Below are positions 8,905 to 18,277 of a stretch of DNA of 64,000 nt, one piece after another. Source of the stretch: Pseudomonadaceae bacterium (GTDB lineage Bacteria > Pseudomonadota > Gammaproteobacteria > Pseudomonadales > Pseudomonadaceae); NCBI GenBank assembly GCA_030602315.1, contig JAUVZY010000014.1, positions 1-64,000 of the forward strand, given 5' to 3'. A program made the position numbers and the translations under genes. Below the pieces are notes generated by a model. The model was given only the letters and a program-made list of their open reading frames with translations, was not told the origin of the DNA and ran no database searches. Numbering within the stretch: the stretch's first letter is position 1; the number at the start of each line of letters is the position of its first letter.

Positions 8905-9918
8905 TCAGCCCGCGATCTTGCTGTCTTCCCAGGCCAGGGCGACGTCGAGCATGCGGTTGGAGAAGCCCCACTCGTTGTCGTACCAGGCCAGCACCTTGAC
9001 CAGCTCGCCCTGCACGCGGGTCTGCTCGAGGTCGGCCACGCAGGACACCGGGTAGCCGAGAAAATCGCTGGAGACCAGCGGCAGCGCGTTGCATTCCATC
9101 ACGCCCTTGGGCATCTGCGCGGCGCCTTCCTGGAGGATGCGGTTGACCTCGTCGGCGCTGGCCGGGGCGCGCTCGGCGACGAAGGTCAGGTCGACCAGCG
9201 AGACGTTGGGGGTCGGCACGCGCACCGCCAGGCCGTCCAGCCGGCCGTCCAGCTCCGGCAGCACCAGGCCGATGGCCTTGGCCGCGCCGGTGGTGGTGGG
9301 GATCATCGACAGCGCCGCGGCGCGCGAGCGGTAGAGGTTCTTGTGCGGCTTGTCCAGCAGGCTCTGGTCGTTGGTGTAGCTGTGCACGGTGTTGACCAGG
9401 CCCTGGCGCAGGCCGAAGGCCTCGTGCAGCACCTTGGTCATCGGCGCCAGGCAGTTGGTGGTGCAGGAGGCGTTGGAGATGATCTGCTGCTCGCCGAGCA
9501 GCGCATGGTTCACTCCGTAGACCACGGTGAGGTCGGCACCGTCCAGCGGGTGCGAGGCGATCACCCGGCCGGCGCCGGCGGTCAGGTGCGGCTCGACCTG
9601 CGAGCGCTTCTTGAACAGGCCGGTGCATTCCATCACCAGGTCCACGCCCAGCTCCTTCCACGGCAGCTTGTTGATGTCCGGCTCGCGCAACAGGCGGATC
9701 GAACGCTCGCCGATCTTCATGTCGTTGCCTTCCAGCGACATCGGCGCATCGAAGCGGCCGAAGGTGGAGTCGAAACGGGTCAGGTGCATCAGCGTCTCGC
9801 CGTCGGCGAGGTCGTTGATGGCGACGATCTGGATCTGGTCGTGCAGGCCTCGCTGTTCGAGGGCACGCACGACCGCGCGGCCGATGCGGCCATAACCGTT
9901 GATGGCGATACGCAGCAT
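8905..9918 (-). CDS. gap: Type I glyceraldehyde-3-phosphate dehydrogenase
   Basis: This 337-residue cytoplasmic enzyme oxidises glyceraldehyde 3-phosphate to 1,3-bisphosphoglycerate with NAD(P). The N-terminal NAD fold has INGYGRIGR, the catalytic Cys152 lies in SNASCTTNCLAPM, and the partner His179 in TVHSYTNDQ. The HSYTNDQ segment and later TGAAKAIGLVLPEL favour GAPDH over erythrose-4-phosphate dehydrogenase, which has a different sequence after the His. AAGGAG precedes the ATG and a strong terminator follows the stop. It is divergent from two GH13 alpha-glucan enzymes, so it may be coregulated with glucose or maltose breakdown. Pseudomonads usually have more than one GAPDH paralogue. Confidence 0.9.
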   Translation of the reverse strand: MLRIAINGYGRIGRAVVRALEQRGLHDQIQIVAINDLADGETLMHLTRFDSTFGRFDAPMSLEGNDMKIGERSIRLLREPDINKLPWKELGVDLVMECTGLFKKRSQVEPHLTAGAGRVIASHPLDGADLTVVYGVNHALLGEQQIISNASCTTNCLAPMTKVLHEAFGLRQGLVNTVHSYTNDQSLLDKPHKNLYRSRAAALSMIPTTTGAAKAIGLVLPELDGRLDGLAVRVPTPNVSLVDLTFVAERAPASADEVNRILQEGAAQMPKGVMECNALPLVSSDFLGYPVSCVADLEQTRVQGELVKVLAWYDNEWGFSNRMLDVALAWEDSKIAG

Positions 9919-10091
9919 GGAGTTTCTCCTTGGATTGAGCCGGATGGGGTTCAGCTTAGGCGCGGAAGGTCGATCCGTGTTCCCGGTCGCCAGCGTCTGC
10001 CGACGATGCCCGAACCCGGTCGGATGAGTTTAGTCACAGATCAAGACGGGGCTGGCGCTGCCGGCCCGCGCATCCAGCCCGCGAGGTGCTC

Positions 10092-11624
10092 ATGAACCCG
10101 CAAAACCCGCCATGGTGGCAAGGCGCCGTTATTTACCAAATCTATCCCCGCTCGTTCGCCGATGCCAACGGGGATGGCATCGGCGATCTGCAAGGGGTGC
10201 GCGCCCGGCTCGATTACCTGGCCGAGCTGGGCGTCGACGGGCTCTGGCTGTCGCCGGTGTTCCGCTCGCCGATGGCCGACGCCGGCTACGACATCAGCGA
10301 CTATTGCGACATCGACCCGCTGTTCGGCTCGCTGGACGAGATGCAGCAGCTGATCGACGAGGCCCACGCGCGTGGCCTGAAGGTGCTGCTGGACTTCGTG
10401 CCCAACCACACCTCCGACCAGCACCCCTGGTTTCTCGAGTCGCGCGCCTCACCGGACAACCCCAAGCGCGACTGGTACATCTGGCGCGACGAGCCGAACA
10501 ACTGGCGCGCGGCGCTGGGCGCCGGCAGCGCCTGGAGCTGGGACGAGCCCACCCAGCAGTACTACCTGCACCTGTTTCTGCCCCAGCAGCCGGACCTCAA
10601 CTGGCGCAACCCCGCGGTGGTCGAGGCCATGCACGGCGTGCTGCGCTTCTGGCTCGACCGCGGGGTGGACGGCTTTCGCATCGACGTCATCCACTGCACC
10701 GCCAAGGACGAGACCTTCGCCGACGACCCGCGCTGCCTGGCCGGGCTGCCGCTGTCGGACTTCAACGACCAGCCCTACAGCCACGAGATCCTGCGCGGGC
10801 TGCGCCGGGTGGTGGACGGCTACCCCGGCGAGCGGGTGCTGGTCGGCGAGGTGAACATCCGCTCCACCGAGCGGGTGCTGTCCTACTACGGCGCCGGCGA
10901 CGAGCTGCACCTGGCGTTCAACTTCACCCCGCTGGATGCGCCGTGGGACCCGATCCTGTTTCGCACCTGCATCCACGACGTGCAGCAGTGGCTGCCGCCG
11001 GCCGGCGCCTGGCCGACCTGGGTGCTGTCGAACCACGACAACCCGCGCCAGCGCAGCCGTTACCGTGGCTCGCTGGGCGCCGCCCACGCCTCGGCGGTGC
11101 TGCTGTTGACCCTGCGCGGCACGCCGTTCATCTATCAGGGCGAGGAGCTGGGGCTGCTGGATGCGCAGATCGACGCCGCCGCGCGCAGCGATCCGGGCGG
11201 GCGCGACGGTTGCCGCGCGCCGATCCCCTGGCAGGCCGCGCCACCGCATGGCTGGGAGGGCGCCGCGCCGTGGCTGCCGTTTCCGCCCGAGGCGGACAGC
11301 CGCGCCGCCGAGCTGCAGCGCACGGCGGCCGACTCGACCTTCGCCCTCTACCGCCGGCTGCTGGCGGCGCGCAAGGCCAGCGCGGCGCTGCGCCTGGGCG
11401 GCTTCGAGGAACTGGCCGCGCACCCGGAGCTGATGGTCTACCGCCGCCAGTGCGAGGGCGATGTGCGGCTGATCTGCATCAACTTCGTCGAGCGGGCCCA
11501 CGCCTGCCCGCATGGCCTGGGCTGGTCGGTGCAAGTGGCCAGCGACGGCGCGGGCGAAGGCCAGCCGTTCGACGGCACCCTGCGGCCGTTGCAGGCCGTG
11601 CTGCTGCGCCCGCACGAGGACTGA
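10092..11624 (+). CDS. GH13 alpha-glucosidase (oligo-1,6-glucosidase-like)
   Basis: A 510-residue GH13 enzyme without a signal peptide, so probably cytoplasmic and acting on maltose, isomaltose or short alpha-glucans. The GH13 regions are present in order: DFVPNHTSDQHPWF, the nucleophile Asp in GFRIDVIH (about residue 198), the acid/base Glu in VLVGEVN (about 252) and the transition-state Asp in VLSNHDNPR (about 315). The Val after the nucleophile motif and the long domain B fit exo-acting alpha-glucosidases. The ATG at 10092 has a GAGG site five bases before it; an in-frame GTG two codons upstream is unlikely. A second GH13 gene starts four bases after the stop. Confidence 0.9.
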   Translation: MNPQNPPWWQGAVIYQIYPRSFADANGDGIGDLQGVRARLDYLAELGVDGLWLSPVFRSPMADAGYDISDYCDIDPLFGSLDEMQQLIDEAHARGLKVLLDFVPNHTSDQHPWFLESRASPDNPKRDWYIWRDEPNNWRAALGAGSAWSWDEPTQQYYLHLFLPQQPDLNWRNPAVVEAMHGVLRFWLDRGVDGFRIDVIHCTAKDETFADDPRCLAGLPLSDFNDQPYSHEILRGLRRVVDGYPGERVLVGEVNIRSTERVLSYYGAGDELHLAFNFTPLDAPWDPILFRTCIHDVQQWLPPAGAWPTWVLSNHDNPRQRSRYRGSLGAAHASAVLLLTLRGTPFIYQGEELGLLDAQIDAAARSDPGGRDGCRAPIPWQAAPPHGWEGAAPWLPFPPEADSRAAELQRTAADSTFALYRRLLAARKASAALRLGGFEELAAHPELMVYRRQCEGDVRLICINFVERAHACPHGLGWSVQVASDGAGEGQPFDGTLRPLQAVLLRPHED

Positions 11625-11628
11625 CGCC

Positions 11629-13263
11629 ATGCGCCCACTCTGGTACCGCAACGCGGTCATCTATCAGATCGACCCGAGCCTCTTTCGCGACGCCAGCGGC
11701 GACGGCTACGGCGATCTGCGCGGCATCACCGAGCGGCTGGACTACATCCGCGGCCTCGGCGCCACGGCGATCTGGCTGATGCCGTTCTACCAGTCGCCGT
11801 TCGACGACGCCGGCTACGACGTCAGCGACCACCTGCAGGTGGACCCGCGCTTCGGCGACCTGGCCGACGTGGTGGCGCTGATGGAAAAGGCCGAGGAACT
11901 GGGTATCCACGTGATCATCGAGCTGGTGGTGCAGCACACCTCCAGCGCGCACCGCTGGTTCCAGGAGGCGCGGCGCGACCGCGACTCGCCGTACCGCGAC
12001 TACTACCTGTGGACCGACCAGCCGCATGACGAGCCGCACGACGAGATCCGCCCGATCTTCCCCACCGTGGAAGACAGCATCTGGAGCTGGGACGAAGAGG
12101 CCGGGCAGTACTACCGTCACCTGTTCTACAGCCACGAGCCGGATCTGAATCTGCAGAACCCCCGGGTGCTGCACGAGATCGAGCGGATCATGTCGTTCTG
12201 GCTGCGTCTGGGCGTGTCGGGCTTTCGGGTCGACGCGGCGGTGCACATGGTGCGCCAGGCCGGCGGCGGCGACCTCGCGCAGGGCTTCTGGCTGCTCGAG
12301 CACATGCGCGACTTCGTCACCCTGCGCCGCCCGGAGACGGTGCTGATCGGCGAGATCGACGCCGATCCCGAGCACTACCTCGAATACTTCGGCGACGAGG
12401 GCGACCGGGTCACCCTGCTGCTGAACTTCTGGCTCAACAATTACCTGTTCCTCGCCCTGGCGCGCCGCTCGGCCGAGCCGCTGTGCCGGGCGCTGGCCGC
12501 GCAGCCGCTGCCGCCGGGGCATACCCAGTACGCGGTGTGGATGCGCAACCACGACGAGCTGAGCCTGGACCGCCTCGAGCCCCACGAGCGCGACGAAGTG
12601 ATGGCTACCTTCGCCCCGGACGAAAGCATGCGCGCCTACGACCGCGGCATCCGCCGCCGCCTGGCACCGATGCTCGAAGGCGATGCGCGGCGACTGGCGG
12701 CGACGCATGCGCTGTTGTTCTCGCTGCCCGGCACGCCGATCGTGCGCTACGGCGAGGAGATCGGCATGGGCGATGACCTCTCGCGCCCCGAGCGGCTGGC
12801 GGTGCGCACGCCGATGCAGTGGTCCAACGAGCACAACGCGGGCTTTTCCTGCGCCGCGAGCGAGCGCCTGGCCGCGCCGTTGGTGGCCGAAGGACCGTTC
12901 GCCTTCGACCGGGTCAACGTCTACGCCCAGACCACCCGCGACGATTCGCTGCTGGCGCACACCGGCAACATGATCCGCACCCGCATCGGCCTGCGCGAGA
13001 TCGGCGGCGGGCGCCATGCCACCCTCGAGGTGGGCGATCCGGGGGTGTTCGCCATCCGCCACGACAACGACTCGACCGTGCTGATGCTGACCAACCTCAC
13101 CGACCGCGAGACCGTGGTGCAGATCCTCGACGAGGACCTGCAGGAGATGGTCGATGTCCTGGCCAACTGCGACTACGAACGCCCGGAAGGCTCGCCGCTG
13201 CGCATCCGCCTCACCGCCTACGGCTACCGCTGGCTGCGCCGCAAGCAGCAGTTCTTCGGCTGA
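11629..13263 (+). CDS. GH13 trehalose synthase-like enzyme
   Basis: A 544-residue GH13 protein that begins MRPLWYRNAVIYQIDPSLF, as trehalose synthases (maltose glucosylmutases) do. Catalytic residues are the nucleophile Asp in GFRVDAAVH (about residue 201), Glu in LIGEIDAD (about 241) and Asp in MRNHDELSLD (about 308), and the segment RTPMQWSNEHNAGFS is typical of trehalose synthase and related enzymes. It should isomerise maltose to trehalose or transfer glucose; the exact reaction is inferred. It lies four bases behind the alpha-glucosidase gene, so both are read from one transcript. No maltokinase domain is fused to it, unlike many pseudomonad trehalose synthases. Confidence 0.82.
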   Translation: MRPLWYRNAVIYQIDPSLFRDASGDGYGDLRGITERLDYIRGLGATAIWLMPFYQSPFDDAGYDVSDHLQVDPRFGDLADVVALMEKAEELGIHVIIELVVQHTSSAHRWFQEARRDRDSPYRDYYLWTDQPHDEPHDEIRPIFPTVEDSIWSWDEEAGQYYRHLFYSHEPDLNLQNPRVLHEIERIMSFWLRLGVSGFRVDAAVHMVRQAGGGDLAQGFWLLEHMRDFVTLRRPETVLIGEIDADPEHYLEYFGDEGDRVTLLLNFWLNNYLFLALARRSAEPLCRALAAQPLPPGHTQYAVWMRNHDELSLDRLEPHERDEVMATFAPDESMRAYDRGIRRRLAPMLEGDARRLAATHALLFSLPGTPIVRYGEEIGMGDDLSRPERLAVRTPMQWSNEHNAGFSCAASERLAAPLVAEGPFAFDRVNVYAQTTRDDSLLAHTGNMIRTRIGLREIGGGRHATLEVGDPGVFAIRHDNDSTVLMLTNLTDRETVVQILDEDLQEMVDVLANCDYERPEGSPLRIRLTAYGYRWLRRKQQFFG

Positions 13264-13269
13264 GCCGGC

Positions 13270-14310
13270 TCAGCCGGTGGCCGCCAGGGTCTTGGCCGGC
13301 TGCGCGTAGCCGTGCGGGTTGCGGCTCTGCCAGCGCCAGGCGTCGGCGAGCATGGCGGTCAGGTCGCGCTCGGCGCGCCAGTCGAGTTCGCGCCAGGCCT
13401 TGCCCGGGTCCGACCAGCACTGGGCGATGTCGCCGGGACGGCGCGGGCAGATCACATGCGGCAGCGGCCGGCCGATCACCGCCTCGAAGGTGCGGACCAT
13501 CTCCAGCACCGAATAGCCGCGCCCGGTGCCGAGGTTCCACACCGCCACCCCGCGCTGCTGTTCGAGGCGCTCCAGCGCCTTCAGGTGCCCGCGCGCCAGA
13601 TCGACCACGTGGATGTAGTCGCGCACCCCGGTGCCGTCGGGCGTCGGGTAGTCGTCGCCGTAGATGTTGAGCGCCGCGCGCCGGCCCACCGCCACCTGCA
13701 GCATGTAGGGCACCAGGTTGTTGGGAACGCCGGTCGGGTCTTCGCCGATCAGCCCCGACTCGTGGGCGCCGATCGGGTTGAAGTAGCGCAACAGGCCGAT
13801 CGACCAGCGCGGGTCGGAGGCGGCCAGCCCGCGCAGCACGTTTTCGATCATCAGCTTGGACTGGCCGTAGGGGTTGGTCGGCTGGCCGGTCGGGCAGTCC
13901 TCGCTGATCGGCATCTGGCTCGCCTCGCCGTACACGGTGGCCGAGGAGCTGAACACCAGGCGGAAGATGCCCGCCTCGGCCATCGCCTGGCACAGCGCGA
14001 TGCTGCCGCTTACGTTGGTCTCGTAGTAGCGCAGCGGCTCGGCGACGCTCTCGCCGACCGCCTTGAGGCCGGCGAAATGCAGCACCGCGGTCACCGGGAA
14101 GCTGGCGAACAGCGAGCTGAGCATGGCGCGGTTGCGCACGTCGGCGCGGACGAACTCGACGCGCCGTCCGACCAGCTGCTCGATGCGCGCCAGCGACTGG
14201 CGCGAGCTGTTGCACAGGTTGTCCAGTACCAGTACCTGATGTCCCGCCTGCAGCAGCTCGTACACCGCATGCGAGCCGATATAACCCGCTCCGCCTGTAA
14301 CCAGAATCAT
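13270..14310 (-). CDS. galE: UDP-glucose 4-epimerase
   Basis: This 346-residue short-chain dehydrogenase-type epimerase interconverts UDP-glucose and UDP-galactose using bound NAD. The N-terminal NAD motif TGGAGYIGSH, the catalytic Ser123 in FSSSATVYG and the Tyr148-xxx-Lys152 pair (NPYGQSK) are all present, and length matches GalE. It is convergent with the GH13 pair (six bases between the stops) and divergent from the glycosyltransferase/UDP-galactopyranose mutase operon across 406 bases. This context is meaningful: GalE makes the UDP-galactopyranose that the mutase in the next operon would turn into UDP-galactofuranose. Confidence 0.95.
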   Translation of the reverse strand: MILVTGGAGYIGSHAVYELLQAGHQVLVLDNLCNSSRQSLARIEQLVGRRVEFVRADVRNRAMLSSLFASFPVTAVLHFAGLKAVGESVAEPLRYYETNVSGSIALCQAMAEAGIFRLVFSSSATVYGEASQMPISEDCPTGQPTNPYGQSKLMIENVLRGLAASDPRWSIGLLRYFNPIGAHESGLIGEDPTGVPNNLVPYMLQVAVGRRAALNIYGDDYPTPDGTGVRDYIHVVDLARGHLKALERLEQQRGVAVWNLGTGRGYSVLEMVRTFEAVIGRPLPHVICPRRPGDIAQCWSDPGKAWRELDWRAERDLTAMLADAWRWQSRNPHGYAQPAKTLAATG

Positions 14311-14716
14311 CTGCAGCCCTCCGGCGCTTCGAAAGATCCGAACGCACGCACGAGCAGGCGCAAAGGCGCCGGCGAGCGTTCGAAAAAGGGAGTCCGGCGA
14401 AACGGGCGCAGAAAGCCGGCGAAGTCAGTGCCGGGGGCGCCCGTTGCCGCGAAGAAACCTTGTGTCCTTGTCGGGTAGGAAGCCTTGACGCGCCGTCAAG
14501 TTCCCGTCGGCTCGGGCCGGGCCGACGACCCGTCGCGCTGGCCGGGGCAGGGAACCTCGTGGCCTGTTGTGGCGTCCACAGCCCGGCATGTTTGCCCGAT
14601 TCCCAAGCTCGGGCATTTCTTCCGGGGAGGCCGCGCCCCGTCTGCAGGACGCCGCGGCGTGCAGTCTTCGCTGAGCGCCGCAAGGAGCCGGGCTCAGTGT
14701 TCCGGAGAAAACATCG
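14311..14716. other. Intergenic region between galE and the glycan operon
   Basis: These 406 bases hold no gene that I can support. They separate two divergent transcription units and so must contain the promoters of galE and of the glycosyltransferase operon, but I see no clear sigma-70, AlgU or sigma-54 element. Two dyads are visible: CTTGACG/CGTCAAG at 14482-14498 and GTCGGC/GCCGAC shortly after. A GGAGAAAA ribosome site lies just before the ATG at 14717. An in-frame open stretch on the plus strand across this region lacks coding character. Confidence 0.6.
14482..14498. promoter_or_regulatory. 17-bp dyad, possible operator
   Basis: A perfect inverted repeat of seven bases (CTTGACG, spacer CGC, CGTCAAG) sits about 220 bases upstream of the glycosyltransferase start. 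Its size fits a dimeric regulator site, but no matching regulator is encoded close by, so the role is only a suggestion. Confidence 0.3.
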
Positions 14717-15901
14717 ATGAGTTGGGCCGGTCCCTACCAGTACGAAATCGGCAAGTCGCGCGAACCCGCCGCCCCGGTCGAGGTGGTGTTCGACGAGCAC
14801 CTGCCGACCCTGTTGTGCCTGTCCCACCTGCGCTGGAGTTTCGTCTACCAGCGCCCGCAGCACCTGATGTCGCGCTTTGCCCGCGAATACAACCTGCTGT
14901 TCTGGGAAGAGCCGATCGCCACCGACGACGCCCAGCCCTGGCTGGAAGTGCGCCCCGACGCCAGTGGCGTGCAGGTGCTGGTGCCGCGCCTGCCACACGG
15001 CTGCGCCGGCGAGGCGGCCGAGCGCGTGCAGCGCGAACTGCTCAACGGCTATCTGGACAAGCTCGGCGTCGGCGACGGGCTGGTGCTCTGGTACTACACG
15101 CCAATGAGCCTGGCCTTCACCGAACACCTCACGCCGCGCCTGACGGTGTACGACTGCATGGACGAGCTGTCGGCCTTCCACGGCGCTCCGCCTGCGCTGC
15201 TCGAGCGCGAGGCGAAGCTGCTCGATCGCGCCGACCTGGTGTTCACCGGCGGCTACAGCCTGTACGAGGCCAAGCGCGACAGGCACCCGGAGGTCTATCC
15301 GTTTCCCAGCAGCGTGGACGTCGAGCACTTCGCCGCCGCCCGCGAGCCGCAGGACGATCCGCCGGATCAGGCCGCCATCGGCCGCCCGCGCCTGGGCTTC
15401 TACGGGGTGATCGACGAGCGCCTGGACATTGCCCTGCTGCAGCGGGTCGCCGAACTGCGCCCGGACTGGCAGCTGGTGCTGGTCGGCCCGGTGGTCAAGA
15501 TCGACCCCGAGGACCTGCCGCGCCTTCCCAACATCCACTACCTGGGCGGCAAGACCTACGACGAGCTGCCGCACTACCTGGCCGGCTGGGACGTGGCGAT
15601 CATGCCGTTCGCGCGCAACGAATCGACCCGTTTCATCAGCCCCACCAAGACCCCGGAGTACCTCGCCGGCGGCCGCCCGGTGGTTTCCACCCCGATCACC
15701 GACGTGGTGCGCACCTACGGCGACACCGGCATCGTGCGCATCGCCGAGCGGCCCGAGGCGTTCGTCGAGGCGGTGGAGGAGGCGCTGGCCGACGCCGAAG
15801 CGCCCGACACCCTGCACGAGCGCGCGGACCAGATCCTCGCCGACATGTCCTGGGAGCACACCTGGGGCCTGATGAAGGAGAAGCTGCAATGTTCGATCTG
15901 A
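14717..15901 (+). CDS. Glycosyltransferase, GT4-like (GT-B fold)
   Basis: A 394-residue cytoplasmic glycosyltransferase. The early segment LSHLRWSFVYQRPQHLMSRF is typical of a subgroup of family 1/GT4 enzymes found beside UDP-galactopyranose mutase. The C-terminal donor-binding half contains LGFYGVIDERLD, WQLVLVGPVV and, as the nucleotide-sugar site, MPFARNESTRFISPTKTPEYL followed by AGGRPVVSTPI, the E-x7-E-like region of GT-B enzymes. No signal peptide or membrane segment is seen. Its last 13 bases overlap the start of the mutase gene, so translation is coupled. Donor and acceptor are unknown; UDP-galactofuranose is a reasonable guess from context. Confidence 0.88.
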   Translation: MSWAGPYQYEIGKSREPAAPVEVVFDEHLPTLLCLSHLRWSFVYQRPQHLMSRFAREYNLLFWEEPIATDDAQPWLEVRPDASGVQVLVPRLPHGCAGEAAERVQRELLNGYLDKLGVGDGLVLWYYTPMSLAFTEHLTPRLTVYDCMDELSAFHGAPPALLEREAKLLDRADLVFTGGYSLYEAKRDRHPEVYPFPSSVDVEHFAAAREPQDDPPDQAAIGRPRLGFYGVIDERLDIALLQRVAELRPDWQLVLVGPVVKIDPEDLPRLPNIHYLGGKTYDELPHYLAGWDVAIMPFARNESTRFISPTKTPEYLAGGRPVVSTPITDVVRTYGDTGIVRIAERPEAFVEAVEEALADAEAPDTLHERADQILADMSWEHTWGLMKEKLQCSI

Positions 15902-17109
15902 AACCCCAGGACAGCCATCCGGAGAAAGCCGGCGGCGGCGGACGGAGCGGCAAGCGTGGCTTCGACTACCTGATCGTCGGTGCCGGGTTCGCCGGCAGCG
16001 TGCTGGCCGAGCGGCTGGCCGCCGGGCTGAACAAGCGCGTGCTGCTGGTCGACCGCCGCCCGCACATCGGCGGCAACGCCTATGACTACCACGACGAGTC
16101 GGGGGTGCTGATCCACCGCTACGGCCCGCACATCTTCCATACCAATTCGCAGCGGATCGTCGACTATCTCTCGCGGTTCACCGAGTGGCGCCCCTACGAG
16201 CACCGCGTGCTGGCGCAGGTGGACGGCCAGCAGGTGCCGATCCCGATCAACCGCACCACGCTGAACCGGCTCTACGGCCTCGCGCTTGCAACCGACGAGC
16301 AGGCCGCGGCGTTTCTCGCCAGTCGCGCCGAGCCGGTGGATGACATCCGCACCAGCGAGGACGTGGTGGTCAACGCCGTGGGCCGCGAGCTGTACGAGAA
16401 GTTCTTTCGCGGCTACACGCGCAAGCAGTGGGGGCTGGACCCGGCGCAGCTGGACCGCTCGGTCACCGCGCGGGTGCCGACGCGCACCAACGACGACGAC
16501 CGCTACTTCACCGATACCTTCCAGCAGATGCCCAAACACGGCTACACGCGGATGTTCGAGCGCATGCTGGCGCACCCGAACATCAAGGTGATGCTCAACA
16601 CCGATTACCGCGAGATCCGCGACGAGGTGCAGTACGAGCAGCTGATCTTCTGCGGGCCGATCGACGAGTACTTCGACTACCGCTTCGGCCGGTTGCCCTA
16701 CCGCTCGCTGCGCTTCGAGCACAAGCAGCTCGACCAGGCGCAGTTCCAGCCGGTGGGCACGGTCAACTACCCGGCCGAGGCGGTGCCCTACACGCGCATC
16801 AGCGAATACAAGCACCTCACCGGGCAGGAACATCCGAAGACCAGCATCACCTACGAATACCCGGCCGCCGAGGGCGATCCGTACTACCCGATCCCGCGTC
16901 CGGAGAATGCCGAGCTGTACAAGCGCTACCAGCAGCTGGCCGACAAGACGCCGGGCGTGACCTTTCTCGGCCGGCTCGGCACCTACAAGTACTACAACAT
17001 GGACCAGGTGGTGGGGCAGGCGCTGGCGCTGTACAAGCGGATCGAGGCCGCCGAGCGCGGCGAGCCCGTGCAAGCGGACCGCGACGGCCTGGACGGGCAG
17101 GCGCGCTAG
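15889..17109 (+). CDS. glf: UDP-galactopyranose mutase
   Basis: A 406-residue flavoenzyme that should convert UDP-galactopyranose into UDP-galactofuranose. The FAD-binding motif is LIVGAGFAGSVLAERLA near residues 28-44, followed by the family signatures RPHIGGNAYD and YGPHIFHT, and later YTRKQWG and the C-terminal GRLGTYKYYNMDQVV. These are diagnostic of Glf. The ATG lies 13 bases before the stop of the glycosyltransferase gene. Relative to most Glf proteins there is a polar, glycine-rich N-terminal extension of about 23 residues. A GH1-like gene follows 19 bases downstream. The adjacent galE supplies the substrate. Confidence 0.95.
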   Translation: MFDLKPQDSHPEKAGGGGRSGKRGFDYLIVGAGFAGSVLAERLAAGLNKRVLLVDRRPHIGGNAYDYHDESGVLIHRYGPHIFHTNSQRIVDYLSRFTEWRPYEHRVLAQVDGQQVPIPINRTTLNRLYGLALATDEQAAAFLASRAEPVDDIRTSEDVVVNAVGRELYEKFFRGYTRKQWGLDPAQLDRSVTARVPTRTNDDDRYFTDTFQQMPKHGYTRMFERMLAHPNIKVMLNTDYREIRDEVQYEQLIFCGPIDEYFDYRFGRLPYRSLRFEHKQLDQAQFQPVGTVNYPAEAVPYTRISEYKHLTGQEHPKTSITYEYPAAEGDPYYPIPRPENAELYKRYQQLADKTPGVTFLGRLGTYKYYNMDQVVGQALALYKRIEAAERGEPVQADRDGLDGQAR

Positions 17110-17128
17110 CGGGGCGGCAGGAGAATTC

Positions 17129-18277
17129 ATGTACCGACCGACACAGTTTTGCAGTTTCTTTCTCGGCGGTTTCGAATGCTCGACCCATCGCCGCGCCGAC
17201 GGTCGGCGGCTCGACCTGCTGGTCGCCACCGGGCACGACCGCTGGCCGGCCCAGGATTTCGCCGCGCTGCGCCGGCACGGCATCTTCAGCGTGCGCGACG
17301 GCTTTCGCTGGCACCTGATCGAGCGCACGCCGGGGCGCTATGACTGGTCCAGCGTGCTGGCGCAGGTGCGCGCTGCCCGCGAGCAGGACATGCAGGTGAT
17401 CTGGGACCTGTGCCATTACGGCTGGCCGGATGACCTGGACATCTGGCGCCCGGCGTTCGTCGAGCGCTTCGCGCGCTTTAGCGCCGCCGCCGCCCGGCTG
17501 CTGGCCGAGGAAGGCGTCGCGTCGCCCTGGTTCGCGCCGATCAACGAGATTTCCTACTGGGCCTGGGCCGGCGGCGACCAGGCGCGCTTCAACCCGCTGG
17601 CGCGCGGGCGCGGCTTCGAGCTCAAGCACCAGCTGGTGCGCGCCAGCATCGCGGCGATCGAGGCGATCCGCGCGGTGAGCCCGCAGGCGCGCTTCGTGCA
17701 GGTCGACCCGGCGATCCACGTGCGCGCCCAGAGCGACCGGCCCGGGCCCCAGCGCGAAGCCGAGCACTACCGGCTGGCGCAGTACGAGGCCTGGGACATG
17801 CTCGCCGGGCGTGTCTGGCCGGGCCTGGGCGGGCGCCCGGACTACCTGGACGTCATCGGCATCAACTATTACTCGGACAACCAGTGGTATCTGGGCGGTG
17901 ACACCATCGAGGTCGGCCACCCCGATTACCGGCCGTTCGCCGGCATTCTCGCCGAGATCCATCGCCGCTACGGTCGACCGATCCTGATCGCCGAAACCGG
18001 CGCCGAAGGCGACCTGCGCGGCGACTGGCTGCGCTATGTCAGCGAACAGGCCGAGCAGGCCATGCTGCGCGGGGTGGCGGTGGAGGGCATCTGCCTGTAC
18101 CCGGTGCTCGACTACCCCGGCTGGGAGAACGAGCGGCACTGCCCGACCGGCCTCTATGGCTTTCCCGACAGCGAGGGCATGCGTCCGCTGCATGCCGGGC
18201 TGGCTGACGAGCTGCGCCTGCAGCAGGCGCGCTTTGCCAGCGCCTGTGCCGCCGACGCGGCGACGTTGCAGTCATGA
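17129..18277 (+). CDS. GH1-like (beta/alpha)8 glycosidase-type protein
   Basis: A 382-residue protein with the look of a family 1 glycoside hydrolase barrel (beta-glucosidase clan). A candidate acid/base Glu lies in FAPINEISYWAWAG (near residue 138), where GH1 enzymes have TxNEP; a candidate nucleophile Glu lies in ILIAETGAEGD (near residue 289), and VIGINYYSDNQW matches the GH1 segment before the nucleophile. It is shorter than usual GH1 enzymes (about 450 residues) and has no signal peptide, so it would act in the cytoplasm. A CAGGAG site precedes the ATG, and the stop overlaps the ATG of the ABC exporter gene. Substrate unknown. Confidence 0.8.
   Translation: MYRPTQFCSFFLGGFECSTHRRADGRRLDLLVATGHDRWPAQDFAALRRHGIFSVRDGFRWHLIERTPGRYDWSSVLAQVRAAREQDMQVIWDLCHYGWPDDLDIWRPAFVERFARFSAAAARLLAEEGVASPWFAPINEISYWAWAGGDQARFNPLARGRGFELKHQLVRASIAAIEAIRAVSPQARFVQVDPAIHVRAQSDRPGPQREAEHYRLAQYEAWDMLAGRVWPGLGGRPDYLDVIGINYYSDNQWYLGGDTIEVGHPDYRPFAGILAEIHRRYGRPILIAETGAEGDLRGDWLRYVSEQAEQAMLRGVAVEGICLYPVLDYPGWENERHCPTGLYGFPDSEGMRPLHAGLADELRLQQARFASACAADAATLQS

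Noticed and set aside
14485-15888. Possible long N-terminal extension of the UDP-galactopyranose mutase
   Set aside because: The frame is open upstream but overlaps the glycosyltransferase gene in another frame, and the Glf fold begins only after 15889.
13211-15889. 892-codon minus-strand open frame
   Set aside because: It lies across galE in another frame and antisense to the glycosyltransferase gene; both of those have clear family motifs.
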